Of a DNA stretch of 64,000 nt, positions 24,563 through 35,496 are shown piece by piece. The stretch is taken from the NCBI GenBank assembly GCA_008933995.1, contig WARS01000034.1, positions 2,619,501 through 2,683,500 on the forward strand. Direction: 5' to 3'. The stretch comes from Datnioides undecimradiatus. Its lineage: Eukaryota > Chordata > Actinopteri > Lobotiformes > Datnioididae. The notes beneath the pieces are model-generated. The model made no database searches, was not told where the DNA came from, and was given only the letters and a program-made list of their open reading frames with translations. The position numbers were made by a program, and so were the translations under genes. How positions within the stretch are numbered: the first letter of the stretch is position 1; each line of letters begins with the position of its first letter.

Positions 24563-26999
24563 GGGTGGGAGACATGGGTAAAAATACAGAAGCTGACTAT
24601 TAAAAGGCTTGAAAAACAAACATCACTTGCAGGAAAAACAGAAAGCAAGATTTAGGCCAGGCTTTTATATGTAAATGTTTACGTAGGCAGATATACGAAA
24701 GAGGAGAAAACATGTCTGAGAAGCAGACAATATGCTGGTGGTTGACTGAGCACAAGAGATGGCACTGCTTTGGAAAACAATTAAGGAATAAAAGCATGGA
24801 AATCAACTTCATGCTCAACGGCAGAGTCTCCATCAGGTTAGCTACAATACAGACTACTGCTGGTCGCTCACAAGCACAGTACATGCCAGTGAATATGAAC
24901 TGATCTCAGGTTGATTCTTATACTAGAATCTGTCATGCAGCACTGAAAGTAGCTGTGTGTTCAGTAACGAAAACGTAACGCAGAATTCAGCTGAATTTTC
25001 AGAAAATTGGAACAAAGAGGTGGCGCCCTCTCCAGACAGGGGCCAGTGCACCGCCGCAGAAGAAGAGGGCGCAGCGGGAATGCACAAGTTGCATAAAAAC
25101 AGGAACATAATGCGCACATGGACTGATTGAAAGGTGTGCAACAGCAGAATTATACCAAACATTGCACAAAGTCTGCTCGTTTAACTCCGAAATCCTGCTC
25201 CACCTACGTTTAACATTCACTGTCGGCTCACGATTCCCATGTGGGAATAACCGCTTTCTTATAAAGCTTTCGTAATGTTCAACTTTCCACTACATTTACT
25301 GAAACAACACCTGCTTTGTCTGTCGGAACATGAAATGTTTCCTCTAATTACTGCAAAGACTTAAATGCATCATGGTCCCTAAACGCCAAATCTGTACAAG
25401 TACATTCAAAATAACTGACAGTTGCTGCTCAGAACTGAGATTCCAAAGTATATAATCCAACAACAACTTACATTTGTCTCAGACTATAAACCTGTCTTTT
25501 ATCTTTGCTTGCCAGGATTGGTCTTAATAATGTATCAGTGTCAGACCTTGCTTTTTCCTTTTGATTGCTTTTCTAAAGAGGATTTTATGGCTAAAGGACC
25601 CAGCGGTGATGCAGACTGCGACGTCGTGAGGCATCAGTATAGTGTTTCAAGGCTATAATTAAATTCTTCTCCTTTAAGGCAAGTGACTAACACTTGTGTC
25701 AGACTTTTTGTCATAATGTGAGAACTAGATGTCCGCAGAAGAAAAACTTCTTTTTTAGTGCAGCACGCAGCAGGAATGAACGTCTGTTTGCCTTCGCTTC
25801 ACCGCAACATACATGCTCACCTCTCAGCTCTGCTTCACTGGATACTCGGCTGGCTTTCAGCGGGTCAGCTGTGAGTTGTGTTGACGATAAAGACAGTGTG
25901 TATGTGTTTGCGGGTTGGAGGGGTGGAGGGGTGGAGGGCACGGAGTTTGTGGATAGATATGTATAGATTTACAGTCAAACATTCTGCTGATTCCCCGTAC
26001 AACATCGCCGGTCGATACATCGAGTGCGGCGTTGCTGCCTCCGCCAATAGCAGTATTGATTTTCAGTCTTTTTCTGTACATGACACATGTGCAAGACCAC
26101 TGCTGCATAATTTAAGAAAGGTGTTGCAGGGGGATTCATAAAAGAGGAGTCTAGTTCTTGAGAAATTAAAGGTTTACTTTTAATAAAAACTCCCCTTTAC
26201 AGCCCCACAGAACTTCTATTTCAAACACAATTACAGATTATCAGTCAGTGACGTTATACCTTATCTCTCACTCATTAACCCAGTTGGCTGAAATGATAAC
26301 TTGGCACCCTGTTCCTGTCTGTTATGATATATAAATAATGAAAAGTTTGGCAGGGTGTCAGACAGCACTGAAAATATCCTTCCAGTCCACCTAATCTGCT
26401 TGCTGATCAAACATTATTTACTCCCAACGCATGAATCGCCACAGAACCCCAAACAGCCGTGCCTTATTTTGAATGCTGCCTGCGCACACTGAGCCGAACA
26501 TGCTGATGTGAAAACAAGCTTAACATGGCTCCTGACCTTTCTGTAATTACCCGTAGAGTATTTCAGTCTCTCAAAACCTCCTGCCTTTCAAGCCCTGGGA
26601 GAGAGTCCTTCTCTCGAAGACGAGCAAAGCGGATGTGGCATGTGTTTGCTCCTCACCCCTCCCAAAATAAAAAAAATAAAAATCCCAGTAGGGGATTTGG
26701 ATGCCAAGGGCAAAGATCTTATTTTCTGTTTGATGAGACGATATGCAGAAAACTGCTAAATGGAGAGAGGTTTGGATTCAGCGGCGAGGTTTGTTGTTCC
26801 CATCCTGGTTGCAAAGGCGGGCCATGTGCTCGCTGGAACGTCTTAATCGGTTGAGAAAGAAGAAAAATAAGTCTTCAAATGCAGGCCTGAGGGAAGGTCA
26901 GGCAGATTTTCCAACAAAGAAAAAAACCCACAGTGGCTTAGCCTGATAAAATCCCTGGATTCTTTAAATGTGTCTCTCAGGGAGGATTAAACAGGAATC

Positions 27000-27245
27000 C
27001 AAACTGTCTCAAAGTACCTGAAATTTCACACAAAATAACAGCTTGTTGATAATTACGCTCCCTCCACGTGACAAAAAAAGGCAAACCATGACTCGCATGT
27101 CGGGCGGCGCCACGTACCCACTAGTGATTGCCAATAATGTCCGTTTAGAAAGATCCGCCAGATCTGAGCGGCAGAATGGGAGAGGGAAATTGCAAGCAAT
27201 CTTGTAGCACAACATCGCCGCCTGATTGAATGGTATTGATTGGTT
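27000..27245. promoter_or_regulatory. candidate CNE
   Basis: Mixed-composition sequence with AATTAC, CCAATAATG and GGTATTGATTGG motifs just before an A20 run. It has no coding frame. Inferred from texture only. Confidence 0.2.
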
Positions 27246-27304
27246 TTAGAGTCGGCTTCTCTTGGTGGCGACTGCACCATGCAAGCGATTACAACAACAC
27301 CAAC

Positions 27305-27324
27305 AAAAAAAAAAAAAAAAAAAA
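27305..27324. repeat. poly(A) run, 20 bases
   Basis: Uninterrupted A20. No recognisable retroposon body lies upstream of it. Confidence 0.9.
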
Positions 27325-28440
27325 GGCGTTTGGAAAGCAATCACTATTTAACATCTGAATGGTTTGGATCCCATGAAGCTGTGTGATTAACCCCAGGACG
27401 AGACATAACAGTCACTGTATGTCAATAACGATGTCAGAGAGTGGCTGAAACTACAGGACACCGCGTGAGGAAAACAAAACGGAACAATTACACTGAATTC
27501 ATCCCTCAAATCTATCAGAACTATTAAAGTATTAGCTTTCTTATGTTAATTGCGGGAATTAGGATTTTTCAGACTCCTAGTGGATAGTACTTCCTTGGTG
27601 CCTACATTACCCACAATGCAACCTGGCCGCTGACAGTTCAGTCAGAGATCTAGGTGCGACATGCTGGTAATGAAGCTTCAATCAGAGATGCAGCGCGAGC
27701 GACTGTTTTTTTTTTTCATCGCTTTCAAACTTGAGTCGGCGTTTATTAGGGATGAAGAATACAAGAGACATGACTCGAAGACATTTATCAGACTTCACGC
27801 AGCTCCCTCTGGAGCCACAAAAGGCTTTACACAACTTCCCCCCCCCCCCACATAAAAGACCCGCGAACAGACTTTGACGTGGAAAAATGGGTGGACTTCT
27901 TGAAGTTTTCATCATTTCTCTCTCTCTGTGTGACTCGCTGGTTTCTGGTTCGGTGACTCGCTGTCTGTCTTTGGGGGACTGTAAGGTGCCCTTTAGTAAA
28001 TCCCCCTTTTGACAGACGTATTTCTCTTGTGGGATCAATACGTGGAACTGGAGTGGATCATGAGTGGGATCATATTAAACTCCAGTCGAAATAGGTTTTA
28101 ACAAGGGATCAGTCGTTCAATCATGAATGATCTGCTGCTTGTCATTGAGTTTATGGCCACTTTATTCTATCTGTTGCTGTACTGTGTTGTTTTCTATGTG
28201 TTTGCTTGTTGGCTGTTGTATAAAGACACGCTACACACTCATCCCCATTCACAGAACCACTAAATTAATACATACTCGCCTTCACCTTGTCCATGTTGTT
28301 TGCCTGGTGACTATGTATGCAAGTGACGTATGAGCTCCTCTGATGCTGCATCACACTAATGCAACAGGACAGTATGTGCATCACATCATGATGCTGGGCT
28401 CCATGCAGTCACTCTCTGGGATACATAAAGCTCATTGTTC

Positions 28441-28560
28441 TCAGTGATGGAAGAAGTACTCAGATCTATTATTGAAGTCGAAGAAGCAAAAGTACTCCTA
28501 TTACTTCCCACGGAAATGCAGTAGTACCTCAAAGCCTCACTCTAAGTACAATATTTGATT
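28441..28560 (+). mobile_element. fragment of the 'gatggaagaagtactcagat' teleost repeat
   Basis: GATGGAAGAAGTACTCAGAT (28446-28465) followed by AAGCAAAAGTACTCCTATTA is the recognisable head of a very common short interspersed repeat in teleosts. The rest of the element is missing or diverged. The identification is from memory. Confidence 0.65.
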
Positions 28561-28674
28561 ATTTTTGCGGTTTTAGCTCTTCAGTCTGTGTGTCGTCTGC
28601 CATGAGGGCAAAGTAAACATGTGTGCGGTGTTTATTACTGTAGGATTACGGTCCTCTCTATAGAGACCAGGTGA

Positions 28675-28830
28675 TGTGACAAAAAGAGACAGATGTCGAT
28701 AGACGGACAGACAGAGAGACAAAAAGACAAAACAAAGGAGACAGGGAAGCCAACAGGTAGCCAGGCTGGCTGACAGGCAACAGCACAGAGACAGCAGACG
28801 GACAGACAGACAGACAGGCAAGCGAGTGGG
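28675..28830. repeat. GACA-rich low-complexity tract
   Basis: Degenerate GACA/GACG units, clearest at 28796-28820. They cause serine/cysteine-rich minus-strand frames that are not genes. Confidence 0.85.
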
Positions 28831-29140
28831 TAGGGAGGTATCATAAGCAGTCAATGGCCCATAATGGGAATGCTTTACAGCCATATGTAGGTGGTCCTAA
28901 TGATGTTTTGCTTATTGCAAACACTGCTGATGCTTTGCTGGAATCTCCTGACTCGCCTAGATTGGTGTCTTGTTGCACTCGTTCAAAAGTGTGTGTGCGT
29001 GCGTGCGCGCGCATGCGGTGTGTGTTTTGTTTCCTCTCTGTAAAAAAAAATAAAAAAATAAATGATGTCAGAGAGAGAGAGGATATTTAACTTAGCATCC
29101 CATTTTCTGTCCTGCTCTTAATTCCAACTGAGCACTGCAG

Positions 29141-29170
29141 ATGGAGGAGGAGGAGGAGGAGGAGGAGGAG
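29141..29170. repeat. (GGA)n trinucleotide tract
   Basis: About ten GGA units followed by a G run. It lies roughly 650 bp upstream of the slitrk1 TATA-like motif. Confidence 0.95.
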
Positions 29171-29807
29171 GGGGGGTGAGGGGGATAACTACCACAACTC
29201 TCCTGTGCAACCCCCCCACTCTACCCCCACCCTCCCTTTTCAGCTGATGTAATACTCTCAAACAGTGGAGTATAATAAAAATCGATAGGAGATGAGAGTA
29301 CGTCCAAAACACTTCCCTTTTTTCCTACAGTTGTAGATCTATTTTTTGCAAAAAGGATTTCATCTTAAAAAAAATAGAAAAAAAAACAAAACGTCACGCA
29401 CACATGCGCATATAGGGTGCCACACTGACGCATCGTTTGTTGTATAGTCAACTGTTTTTTGCTGGAGTGAGGCATGCCTGTAGCGGATTATTGTTTTTAC
29501 CGCATTCAACAGTGTTTTCAAAGCAAGGGGCGAAAGTCAAGGCTGGAAGAGTGGAGCACAAACGGAGAGGCATCCGCCAAACTAATGCCGCTTATCCTTT
29601 AAGAATGGGGGGGCAATTTGAGGCACTGAACTGAGGTATCACGATCCTAATGTGAAATCTCACCAGTGGTTTTTCGACGATGCCGACTTGGACACTTTTA
29701 TCATGGAGCGGCGAGCTTGCAGAGTGAAAATGTACAGTAGGAGCCTGGTTTGGAGGCAGAAACCTCTTTTTGCGCCTCTGGAGGGAAATAACCTACGCAT
29801 CGAAAGC

Positions 29808-29814
29808 TATAAAG
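29808..29814 (+). promoter_or_regulatory. candidate TATA box of slitrk1
   Basis: TATAAAG lies about 740 bp before the slitrk1 start codon, in a region richer in CpG than its surroundings. If used, transcription would start near 29838-29845. The motif is short and vertebrate neuronal promoters often lack TATA boxes, so this is only a candidate. 5' RACE or CAGE would settle it. Confidence 0.35.
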
Positions 29815-30137
29815 TGTGATTTTTTTTAAGAGAAAAATAATCTCGCCCTGTGTGTGGATTGATTTCCCCCCCTGCTCTCTCTTCTCGGCATTCCCTCAGT
29901 CAGTCGACGGATTTTTGCCATTACAGCTCAGCAGAGGGTGTCAGATTATTCTTAGAGCACCGCGCTAGGATGAACACTGTCTCCGCGTTCCTCCTTTTGT
30001 GACTCCCGAATCGCCACGAAAGGGGGTGGGGTGGGGGGGGTGAAAACGAGCGAGGCAAGACGCCGAAGGATGTGAGGGGGGATGCGGGTGTTTTGCAGCG
30101 GTGGATTCGCCTCTAAAGCTCCAGCGCAGGGTGTGAA

Positions 30138-30146
30138 TTCAGCACC
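30138..30146 (+). promoter_or_regulatory. RE1 left half-site in the slitrk1 leader
   Basis: TTCAGCACC, the complete left half of an RE1, is followed by AGGGGAGAGGGA, which does not match the right half well. Half-sites alone bind REST weakly. It is noted because it lies near the predicted slitrk1 start. Confidence 0.25.
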
Positions 30147-30405
30147 AGGGGAGAGGGAACAGCTCCCGACGCCGCAACACGCAGCACGACTCGGGGAGAA
30201 AACGGCACGGATTTGTTCCCTTTTTCCCCCGCCAAGGTCAGTCTTAGACGAAGTGAGACAAAAGCCAAAAGATGCGCCGGACTCTGCCGTCGCTCGCTGT
30301 TTTTGATTTGCATCATAAACACGCGGAGGCTCCGTGGATTCAGTCGGTGTGAAAGAGACGTTTATGTGGTCATTTTCCAAACTGGAAGTCTGGACACAAG
30401 TGCAG

Positions 30406-30497
30406 GTTAGATGCAGCATGGATCTGTTATAAAAGACTGCCTTATCTTCTCCCTAAATGTCTCCATCTCCCCCCTTTTTTTCTTCGTACTGATGCAG
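30406..30497 (+). other. possible 92-bp intron in the slitrk1 5' leader
   Basis: A donor-like CAG|GTTAGA at 30403-30411 is followed by a pyrimidine-rich run (30446-30487) and an acceptor-like GATGCAG|AC ending at 30497. The 92-bp length is near the usual minimum for teleost introns. A second donor-like AAG|GTCAGT at 30234-30242 could give a 261-bp intron to the same acceptor. Neither is proven and the leader may be unspliced. Confidence 0.25.
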
Positions 30498-30553
30498 ACT
30501 GAATTCACAGCTCGTATGTCTTGAAGCCGGGAATGAATTGTTCACGTTGAAAA

Positions 30554-32668
30554 ATGCTGCTTTGGATTGTTCTGCTGAATGCGGCTCTTTGTGTTGCTAG
30601 TGGAAATGTTACAAGGGACGTTTGTAAGGAGCAGATATGCTCTTGCAACGAGATCGAGGGAGATCTGCACATAGACTGCGAAAAAAGGAGCTTCACCACT
30701 CTGCAGCATTTGACTGGCCCCAGCTCGCAGTTTTATCACTTGCTGTTGCACGGGAATTCTCTATCCAGGCTATTTCCCAACGAGTTCGCCAACTTTTACA
30801 ATGCTGTGAGCCTGCATTTGGAAAACAATGGTTTGCACGACATTGTCCCCGGCGCCTTTCTGGGACTGCAGCTGGTGAAAAGGCTGCACATCAATAACAA
30901 TAAGATAAGATCATTCAGGAAGAGTACATTTCTGGGGTTAGACGACTTGGAATATCTCCAAGCTGATTTTAATCTATTGAGGGATATTGACCCCGCCGTT
31001 TTCAGGGACCTAAATAAACTTGAAGTGTTAATACTTAACGACAACCTCATCAGCGCGCTACCTATAAACGTGTTTCAACATGTGCCCATTACGCATCTCG
31101 ACCTGCGGGGAAACCGAATCAAAACGTTGCCTTATGAGGGGATCCTTGAACAAATACCGGGCATTGCGGAGGTTTTGTTGGAGGACAACCCGTGGGACTG
31201 TAACTGCGACCTGGTTTCTCTTAAGGAATGGCTGGAGAACATACCGCATAACGCGCTTATTGGGAGGGTGATATGCGAGGCTCCCACCAGGCTGCAAGGG
31301 AGCGACTTAAACGAGACGTCAGAAGCGGATTTGTGCCCTTCACAGAGCGGCGGCGTGGACACCAGCCTGGTCGCCCCTCCCACCCAGGAGGAGATCTCGG
31401 AGACCGTGGCCCGTGGCCCGCGTCCCACGCCTTACAAGCCCAATGGAGACGCCAGTGGGCCCCCGACGCCTGGCGGCCACGGAGCCAAGAGCCGCTCCAA
31501 ATCTCGTGAGAACTGGCAGCTGAAAACTAAGCCCACTCCAGTGCTGACAGGTGTGAACGGGGACAGAGAGCAGCTGCACAACATGACGTGCCCCCAGCCG
31601 TGCAACTGCAAGCTGGTCGGCTCCAGACAAGGGCTGGGGGTCAACTGTGAGGGCAAAAAGATCGAGAGCTTATCCAACCTCAAGCCTAAGCCTCTGGCCG
31701 CTCACGAATTGAACATGAGAGACAACAACATCCACGCAGTGAAAAAGAACCAGCTGCTCGGCTACACCAGCCTCAACCTGCTCGATCTGGGCGGGAACAA
31801 CATCAAGGTGATTGACAACAGCACTTTCCAAAACCAGAGCGAGCTGAGGTGGCTGTATATGGATAAGAACTATCTGGATACGCTGATGGCAGAGATGTTC
31901 GTGGGCCTTGTGAATCTGGAATATCTCAGTTTGGAATACAACGACATCCAGCTGATAGTGGCAGGTGCATTCAGCCCCATGCCAAACCTGAGGGTTCTGT
32001 TTCTCAACAACAACTTGCTGAAATCTTTACCCGTGGATGCTTTCCTTGGGATTTCTTTATCCAAAATTAGTCTGCATAATAATTATTTCCCCTATCTCCC
32101 CGTGGCTGGCGTGTTAGACCAGCTCAACTCAATCATACAGATCGATTTGCACGGGAACCCGTGGGATTGCTCGTGCAACATCGTGCCCTTCAAGCAGTGG
32201 ACGGAGAAGGTGGGGGCCGACGTGATCGTGAGCGACCTCAAGTGCGAGTCCCCCGAAGAGTTTTGGAAGCGCGATTTCCGCTACGTCCGGAACGACCTCT
32301 TGTGCCGCAAACTCTATGACAAAGTCTCCCCCACCCCACTGTCCAAAAACAGCACTTTCACCCTGGACTCGGGGACGCGCTCAAACTCTTATTTGGAGCC
32401 GAACAGGGTCTCCATCTCGGTGCTCGTCCCCGGGTTGCTGTTGGTGTTTGTCACGTCCGCTTTCACTGTTGTAGGAATGCTTGTCTTTATTTTGCGGAAT
32501 CGAAAGAGGTCAAAGCGGAGGGACGGGAACTCCTCCGCCTCGGAGATCAATTCCTTGCAGACAGTGTGTGACTCGTCTTATTGGCACAGCGGGCCTTATA
32601 ACGCAGACGGGGGCGCGCACCGGGGCTTCGACTGCAGCACGCACCTCTCCACGACAAATGACGCGTAA
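30554..32668 (+). CDS. slitrk1: SLIT and NTRK-like protein 1, single coding exon
   Basis: This 704-residue type I membrane protein belongs to the SLITRK family, postsynaptic adhesion molecules that bind presynaptic LAR-type receptor phosphatases such as PTPdelta and promote synapse formation and neurite control. Visible parts: signal peptide about 1-17; first LRR domain with N-cap cysteines 24-42, repeats about 60-205 and C-cap NPWDCNC from 212 to about 261; proline-rich linker 262-345; second LRR domain, N-cap cysteines 346-365 and C-cap NPWDCSC 535-584; transmembrane segment about 621-647; short cytoplasmic tail 648-704. N-glycosylation sequons lie at 18, 253, 343, 422, 427 and 599. Length (human 696 aa), the short tail and the nearly unchanged membrane and juxtamembrane segment identify SLITRK1 rather than SLITRK2-6, which have longer tails. 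The start has A at -3, and an in-frame TGA at 30548-30550 excludes upstream extension. The extreme C-terminus differs from mammals. No frameshift or premature stop is seen. Confidence 0.97.
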   Translation: MLLWIVLLNAALCVASGNVTRDVCKEQICSCNEIEGDLHIDCEKRSFTTLQHLTGPSSQFYHLLLHGNSLSRLFPNEFANFYNAVSLHLENNGLHDIVPGAFLGLQLVKRLHINNNKIRSFRKSTFLGLDDLEYLQADFNLLRDIDPAVFRDLNKLEVLILNDNLISALPINVFQHVPITHLDLRGNRIKTLPYEGILEQIPGIAEVLLEDNPWDCNCDLVSLKEWLENIPHNALIGRVICEAPTRLQGSDLNETSEADLCPSQSGGVDTSLVAPPTQEEISETVARGPRPTPYKPNGDASGPPTPGGHGAKSRSKSRENWQLKTKPTPVLTGVNGDREQLHNMTCPQPCNCKLVGSRQGLGVNCEGKKIESLSNLKPKPLAAHELNMRDNNIHAVKKNQLLGYTSLNLLDLGGNNIKVIDNSTFQNQSELRWLYMDKNYLDTLMAEMFVGLVNLEYLSLEYNDIQLIVAGAFSPMPNLRVLFLNNNLLKSLPVDAFLGISLSKISLHNNYFPYLPVAGVLDQLNSIIQIDLHGNPWDCSCNIVPFKQWTEKVGADVIVSDLKCESPEEFWKRDFRYVRNDLLCRKLYDKVSPTPLSKNSTFTLDSGTRSNSYLEPNRVSISVLVPGLLLVFVTSAFTVVGMLVFILRNRKRSKRRDGNSSASEINSLQTVCDSSYWHSGPYNADGGAHRGFDCSTHLSTTNDA

Positions 32669-33050
32669 AACGGACTCTGCTGTAGTCTAATACAATAACC
32701 CCACACCAGACTGGATTACAAACAGTCACACAAGACAGACTGACGTTCACAAAAGACTAAAACGGCAAGAATCATCCGCTTTTGTTCGTTCGAGGCGAAC
32801 ACAGACTTGTTTATGTCTTGTTTTCTCCAGTTGAACCAAGTAAGTCAGTCTGCTGCTGCACAGGCCCCCACTCTGTAATATATGTATATGCCAAGCCCCC
32901 CTGGCTAAAAACCCCTCCCTCCCTCCTCCTCCCAGTTCTGCTATTTGCCGCAATCGGACTACGGATCTGTACGAGACAGAAAAGAGGGAGAAAAAGGAGC
33001 GAGAGGTGGTGGTGGCGGTGGGGGGAGTGAGAGAGGGCGTGTGTGTGAAA

Positions 33051-33053
33051 GAG

Positions 33054-33095
<42 letters not shown>

Positions 33096-33100
33096 CGAGA
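33051..33100. repeat. (GA)n microsatellite in the slitrk1 3' UTR
   Basis: GA dinucleotides with GAGC interruptions, starting about 380 bp after the stop codon. Length changes would alter the mRNA. Confidence 0.95.
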
Positions 33101-33197
33101 CGGAGGACCCGGGGAATGGTGCACGAACGCATGAATGTAAATGTAAATACTCGGACCGATGTATCATAATCTGCATGATGATATTTCGCATGGTTTC

Positions 33198-33198
<1 letters not shown>

Positions 33199-33228
<30 letters not shown>
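33199..33228. repeat. (AC)15 microsatellite in the slitrk1 3' UTR
   Basis: Uninterrupted AC dinucleotides about 530 bp after the stop codon. Confidence 0.95.
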
Positions 33229-33230
<2 letters not shown>

Positions 33231-34892
33231 CGGCGAGGAACCATAACCACCATAACCAACAAAGAAGCAAACTCGACCCTTTTCATGTTATATCAATATG
33301 ACGACAATATATAGATATTAAGAATTATATATGACTATTACAAAGTGCCATTTCTCTATTTTTTGTGAACCTGCAGTTAGGATTTGTATTTGTTGTTTTA
33401 AACTTGTTTGGAGAAAAGAGATTAAAAAAAAAATAATAATCAATAACGGATAACGATGACTATCGGAAAGGAGCGATGGAAGTGAAGCTGTCAGTGCATG
33501 TTCTTTTCTGTTTGTTATCATTTTGATTGTCGATAAATATTGGGGTTATTTATACCGTACTAGATGGTGCAGATTAAATCCATGTCTGCGCAGTCATCAT
33601 CTCCTTTATGAATGTAAACTGTGTTATTTTATGGTGTGCCAATTGTTGACTTTCAGATATTCAGACATGCAGATGAGCATGACCAATTAACGTCACTCAG
33701 ATGCTTATGCTGCAAAGTTAATGTAGCTAAAATAACAGTTCCGTGGTTTTGTGTGTCAATGAATATAGCCTGCTTTGGGTGAGAGGAAGAAAAAAACAAC
33801 GAGTCATTTAAATGGGGGGTTTCTACCATCATATTTTTTCAACAACTGAGCAAAGAGGTGTTTTCAATTGAGCTATGTAGGTATAATTCGATCTATGTAA
33901 ACAGCGCAGGTAGACTGATATAGAATAGAATGCTTTTTTTAAATGTCAGAAAAAGAAACGTATTCCTCCACACAAAAAAAGCTTATGGCTATGATTCACT
34001 TTCATCCTATTGTGAGCTTTTGTAAAGCCATCTAATCTTGTCCAAATAAGAGAACTGAAACTCACTGTATTTACTACAAAATGTGCTTGAAATAGGCTGT
34101 TTTGTTTGTTTGTTTTTTGTTTATTTGTTGTTGTTTTTTTGTTGTTTTTTTTTAGGGTGATTTTTGCTTTCTAACAAACGGGACAGGGAAAAGGGAAAGG
34201 ACTCAGCATGTGGCTAAGGCGATACAAGAAGTGTCTTGTCACTGGCGGAGGAGAGGTTGGGGGGGCAATGAAAAGGGACACACACCTATATACATATACA
34301 TATATATGTGGAGGGAATTTGATGATGCAAGATGCCTTTTTCAATTCAGCATTTTGAACCTGAGATACTCTTCTTGATGGTTGGGGGGTTGCATGGTTTT
34401 GTGGGCTCATGAAAACAATGCCATGACTGAACACCTGTTTTGCAGAGCTCAGCTGTCGGGTCTGCTGCTTAGCCTATACTGCTTTAACAGAACATGGATT
34501 TTGGGGATGGGGGGGGGCTAGAAAACATGTAAACAGTGAGTAAGGGGCATACTTCCAATTTCTCCATCCTGTAACTTCTCTGCAGTATCTGGTCTGAAAC
34601 AGATGCCAGGAATGTGCAATTTGCATTTTTTTTTTCTTGTATGTCTTCTTTTATGTTGATTCTAATGTAAAGTTCCAGTGCTGATGACGTTTTGGGTTTG
34701 ACGTTGCCAACTGATTTTATTTAACGATGCCTAATTTAGACAAGATTTCAGCAGAATTCGGCAAATATCTACCTAAGATGCCATGGCCACGATGAGAGTG
34801 TACAGTGTTGATGTGAGATGGGCTTACACCCCCCGACTCCCCGTCACCCTCCCTCCTCCGTCCCCTGCTCGTAGGCCCCAGTATTACAGACT

Positions 34893-34913
34893 AGCGCTGT
34901 CCATGGTGCTGAA
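34893..34913 (-). promoter_or_regulatory. RE1/NRSE motif (REST site) in the slitrk1 3' UTR
   Basis: Read on the minus strand the sequence begins TTCAGCACC, then AT, then GGACAGCGC. It matches the classical 21-bp RE1 consensus at 19 of 21 positions. The mismatches are T for C in the central spacer, a common variant, and the last base. Both half-sites are intact at canonical spacing. REST represses neuronal genes in non-neuronal cells through such sites, and the position in a neuronal gene's transcript supports a function. Confidence 0.75.
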
Positions 34914-35222
34914 TCACTCCCCTCACCTCCCTGCTTTCTTTGTCTGCCTGCCCCGTGGCCCGTGCGTGCATTTGTGCGCGCAGGCCCGTCCGTGTGTGCG
35001 TGTGTGAGAGTGCGCGCAGGCATGCAGCCCCGCACGTGTGTGTTTGCGTGAGGACAAATGAGAGTGAGAGAGAAAGAGAGAGAGAGAGCAGTTGCGTGAC
35101 CACTTGCATGTGTGTGAATACTTCCCCCTACCGTCACCCCCTCTTTATCCCCCTACCCTAATATGTAACCACGCGCAGCTTGACCTTGGGGACTAACATC
35201 TAAGCAGATCTGTGACAAACAC

Positions 35223-35254
<32 letters not shown>
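35223..35254. repeat. (ATC)n trinucleotide tract in the 3' UTR
   Basis: About ten ATC units. They give a polyhistidine frame that is not a gene. Confidence 0.95.
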
Positions 35255-35256
<2 letters not shown>

Positions 35257-35496
35257 CATCACCTCCCTGCATTTTGTCCAGTCACCCTGCCTCCCCCCCT
35301 CAACTCCCGTTCCCTGCTTTTCTGTCCAATCAAAACGGGGGGAGGGGGAGGGGTGGGTGACTGGGGTAACTATGTGTCTCTTCTGTGGAGTATTACTGTG
35401 CCACAGCCCACTGATGATTTGTCATAATTTTCAAACGCTGTGTTTCAAAGTTACATTTATATGCTTTGCGATATTTGACCTGCTTCTATTTTGTTA

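Larger units (their letters stand above)
24109..29400. other. intergenic upstream of slitrk1
   Basis: Apart from the repeats and candidate CNE listed separately, nothing coding is visible. A CTCF-like core on the minus strand lies near 25020-25035. A short C11 run is at 27841-27851. Confidence 0.5.
29840..30553 (+). other. putative slitrk1 5' leader with multiple upstream ORFs
   Basis: This stretch between the TATA-like motif and the slitrk1 ATG is GC-rich and has no long frame joined to the gene. Upstream ORFs read directly: 29970-30002 (10 aa), 30070-30075 (ATG followed at once by TGA), 30082-30306 (74 aa), 30272-30352 (26 aa), 30364-30432 (22 aa), 30457-30492 (11 aa), 30492-30524 (10 aa) and 30533-30550 (5 aa, in frame with the gene and ending three bases before its ATG). 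The last one fixes the real start. The number present in mRNA depends on the true start site and on a possible small intron at 30406-30497. Confidence 0.5.

Noticed and set aside
29952..30419. 155-codon minus-strand frame antisense to the slitrk1 leader
   Set aside because: It lies in GC-rich leader sequence, has no recognisable domain and is best explained by composition.
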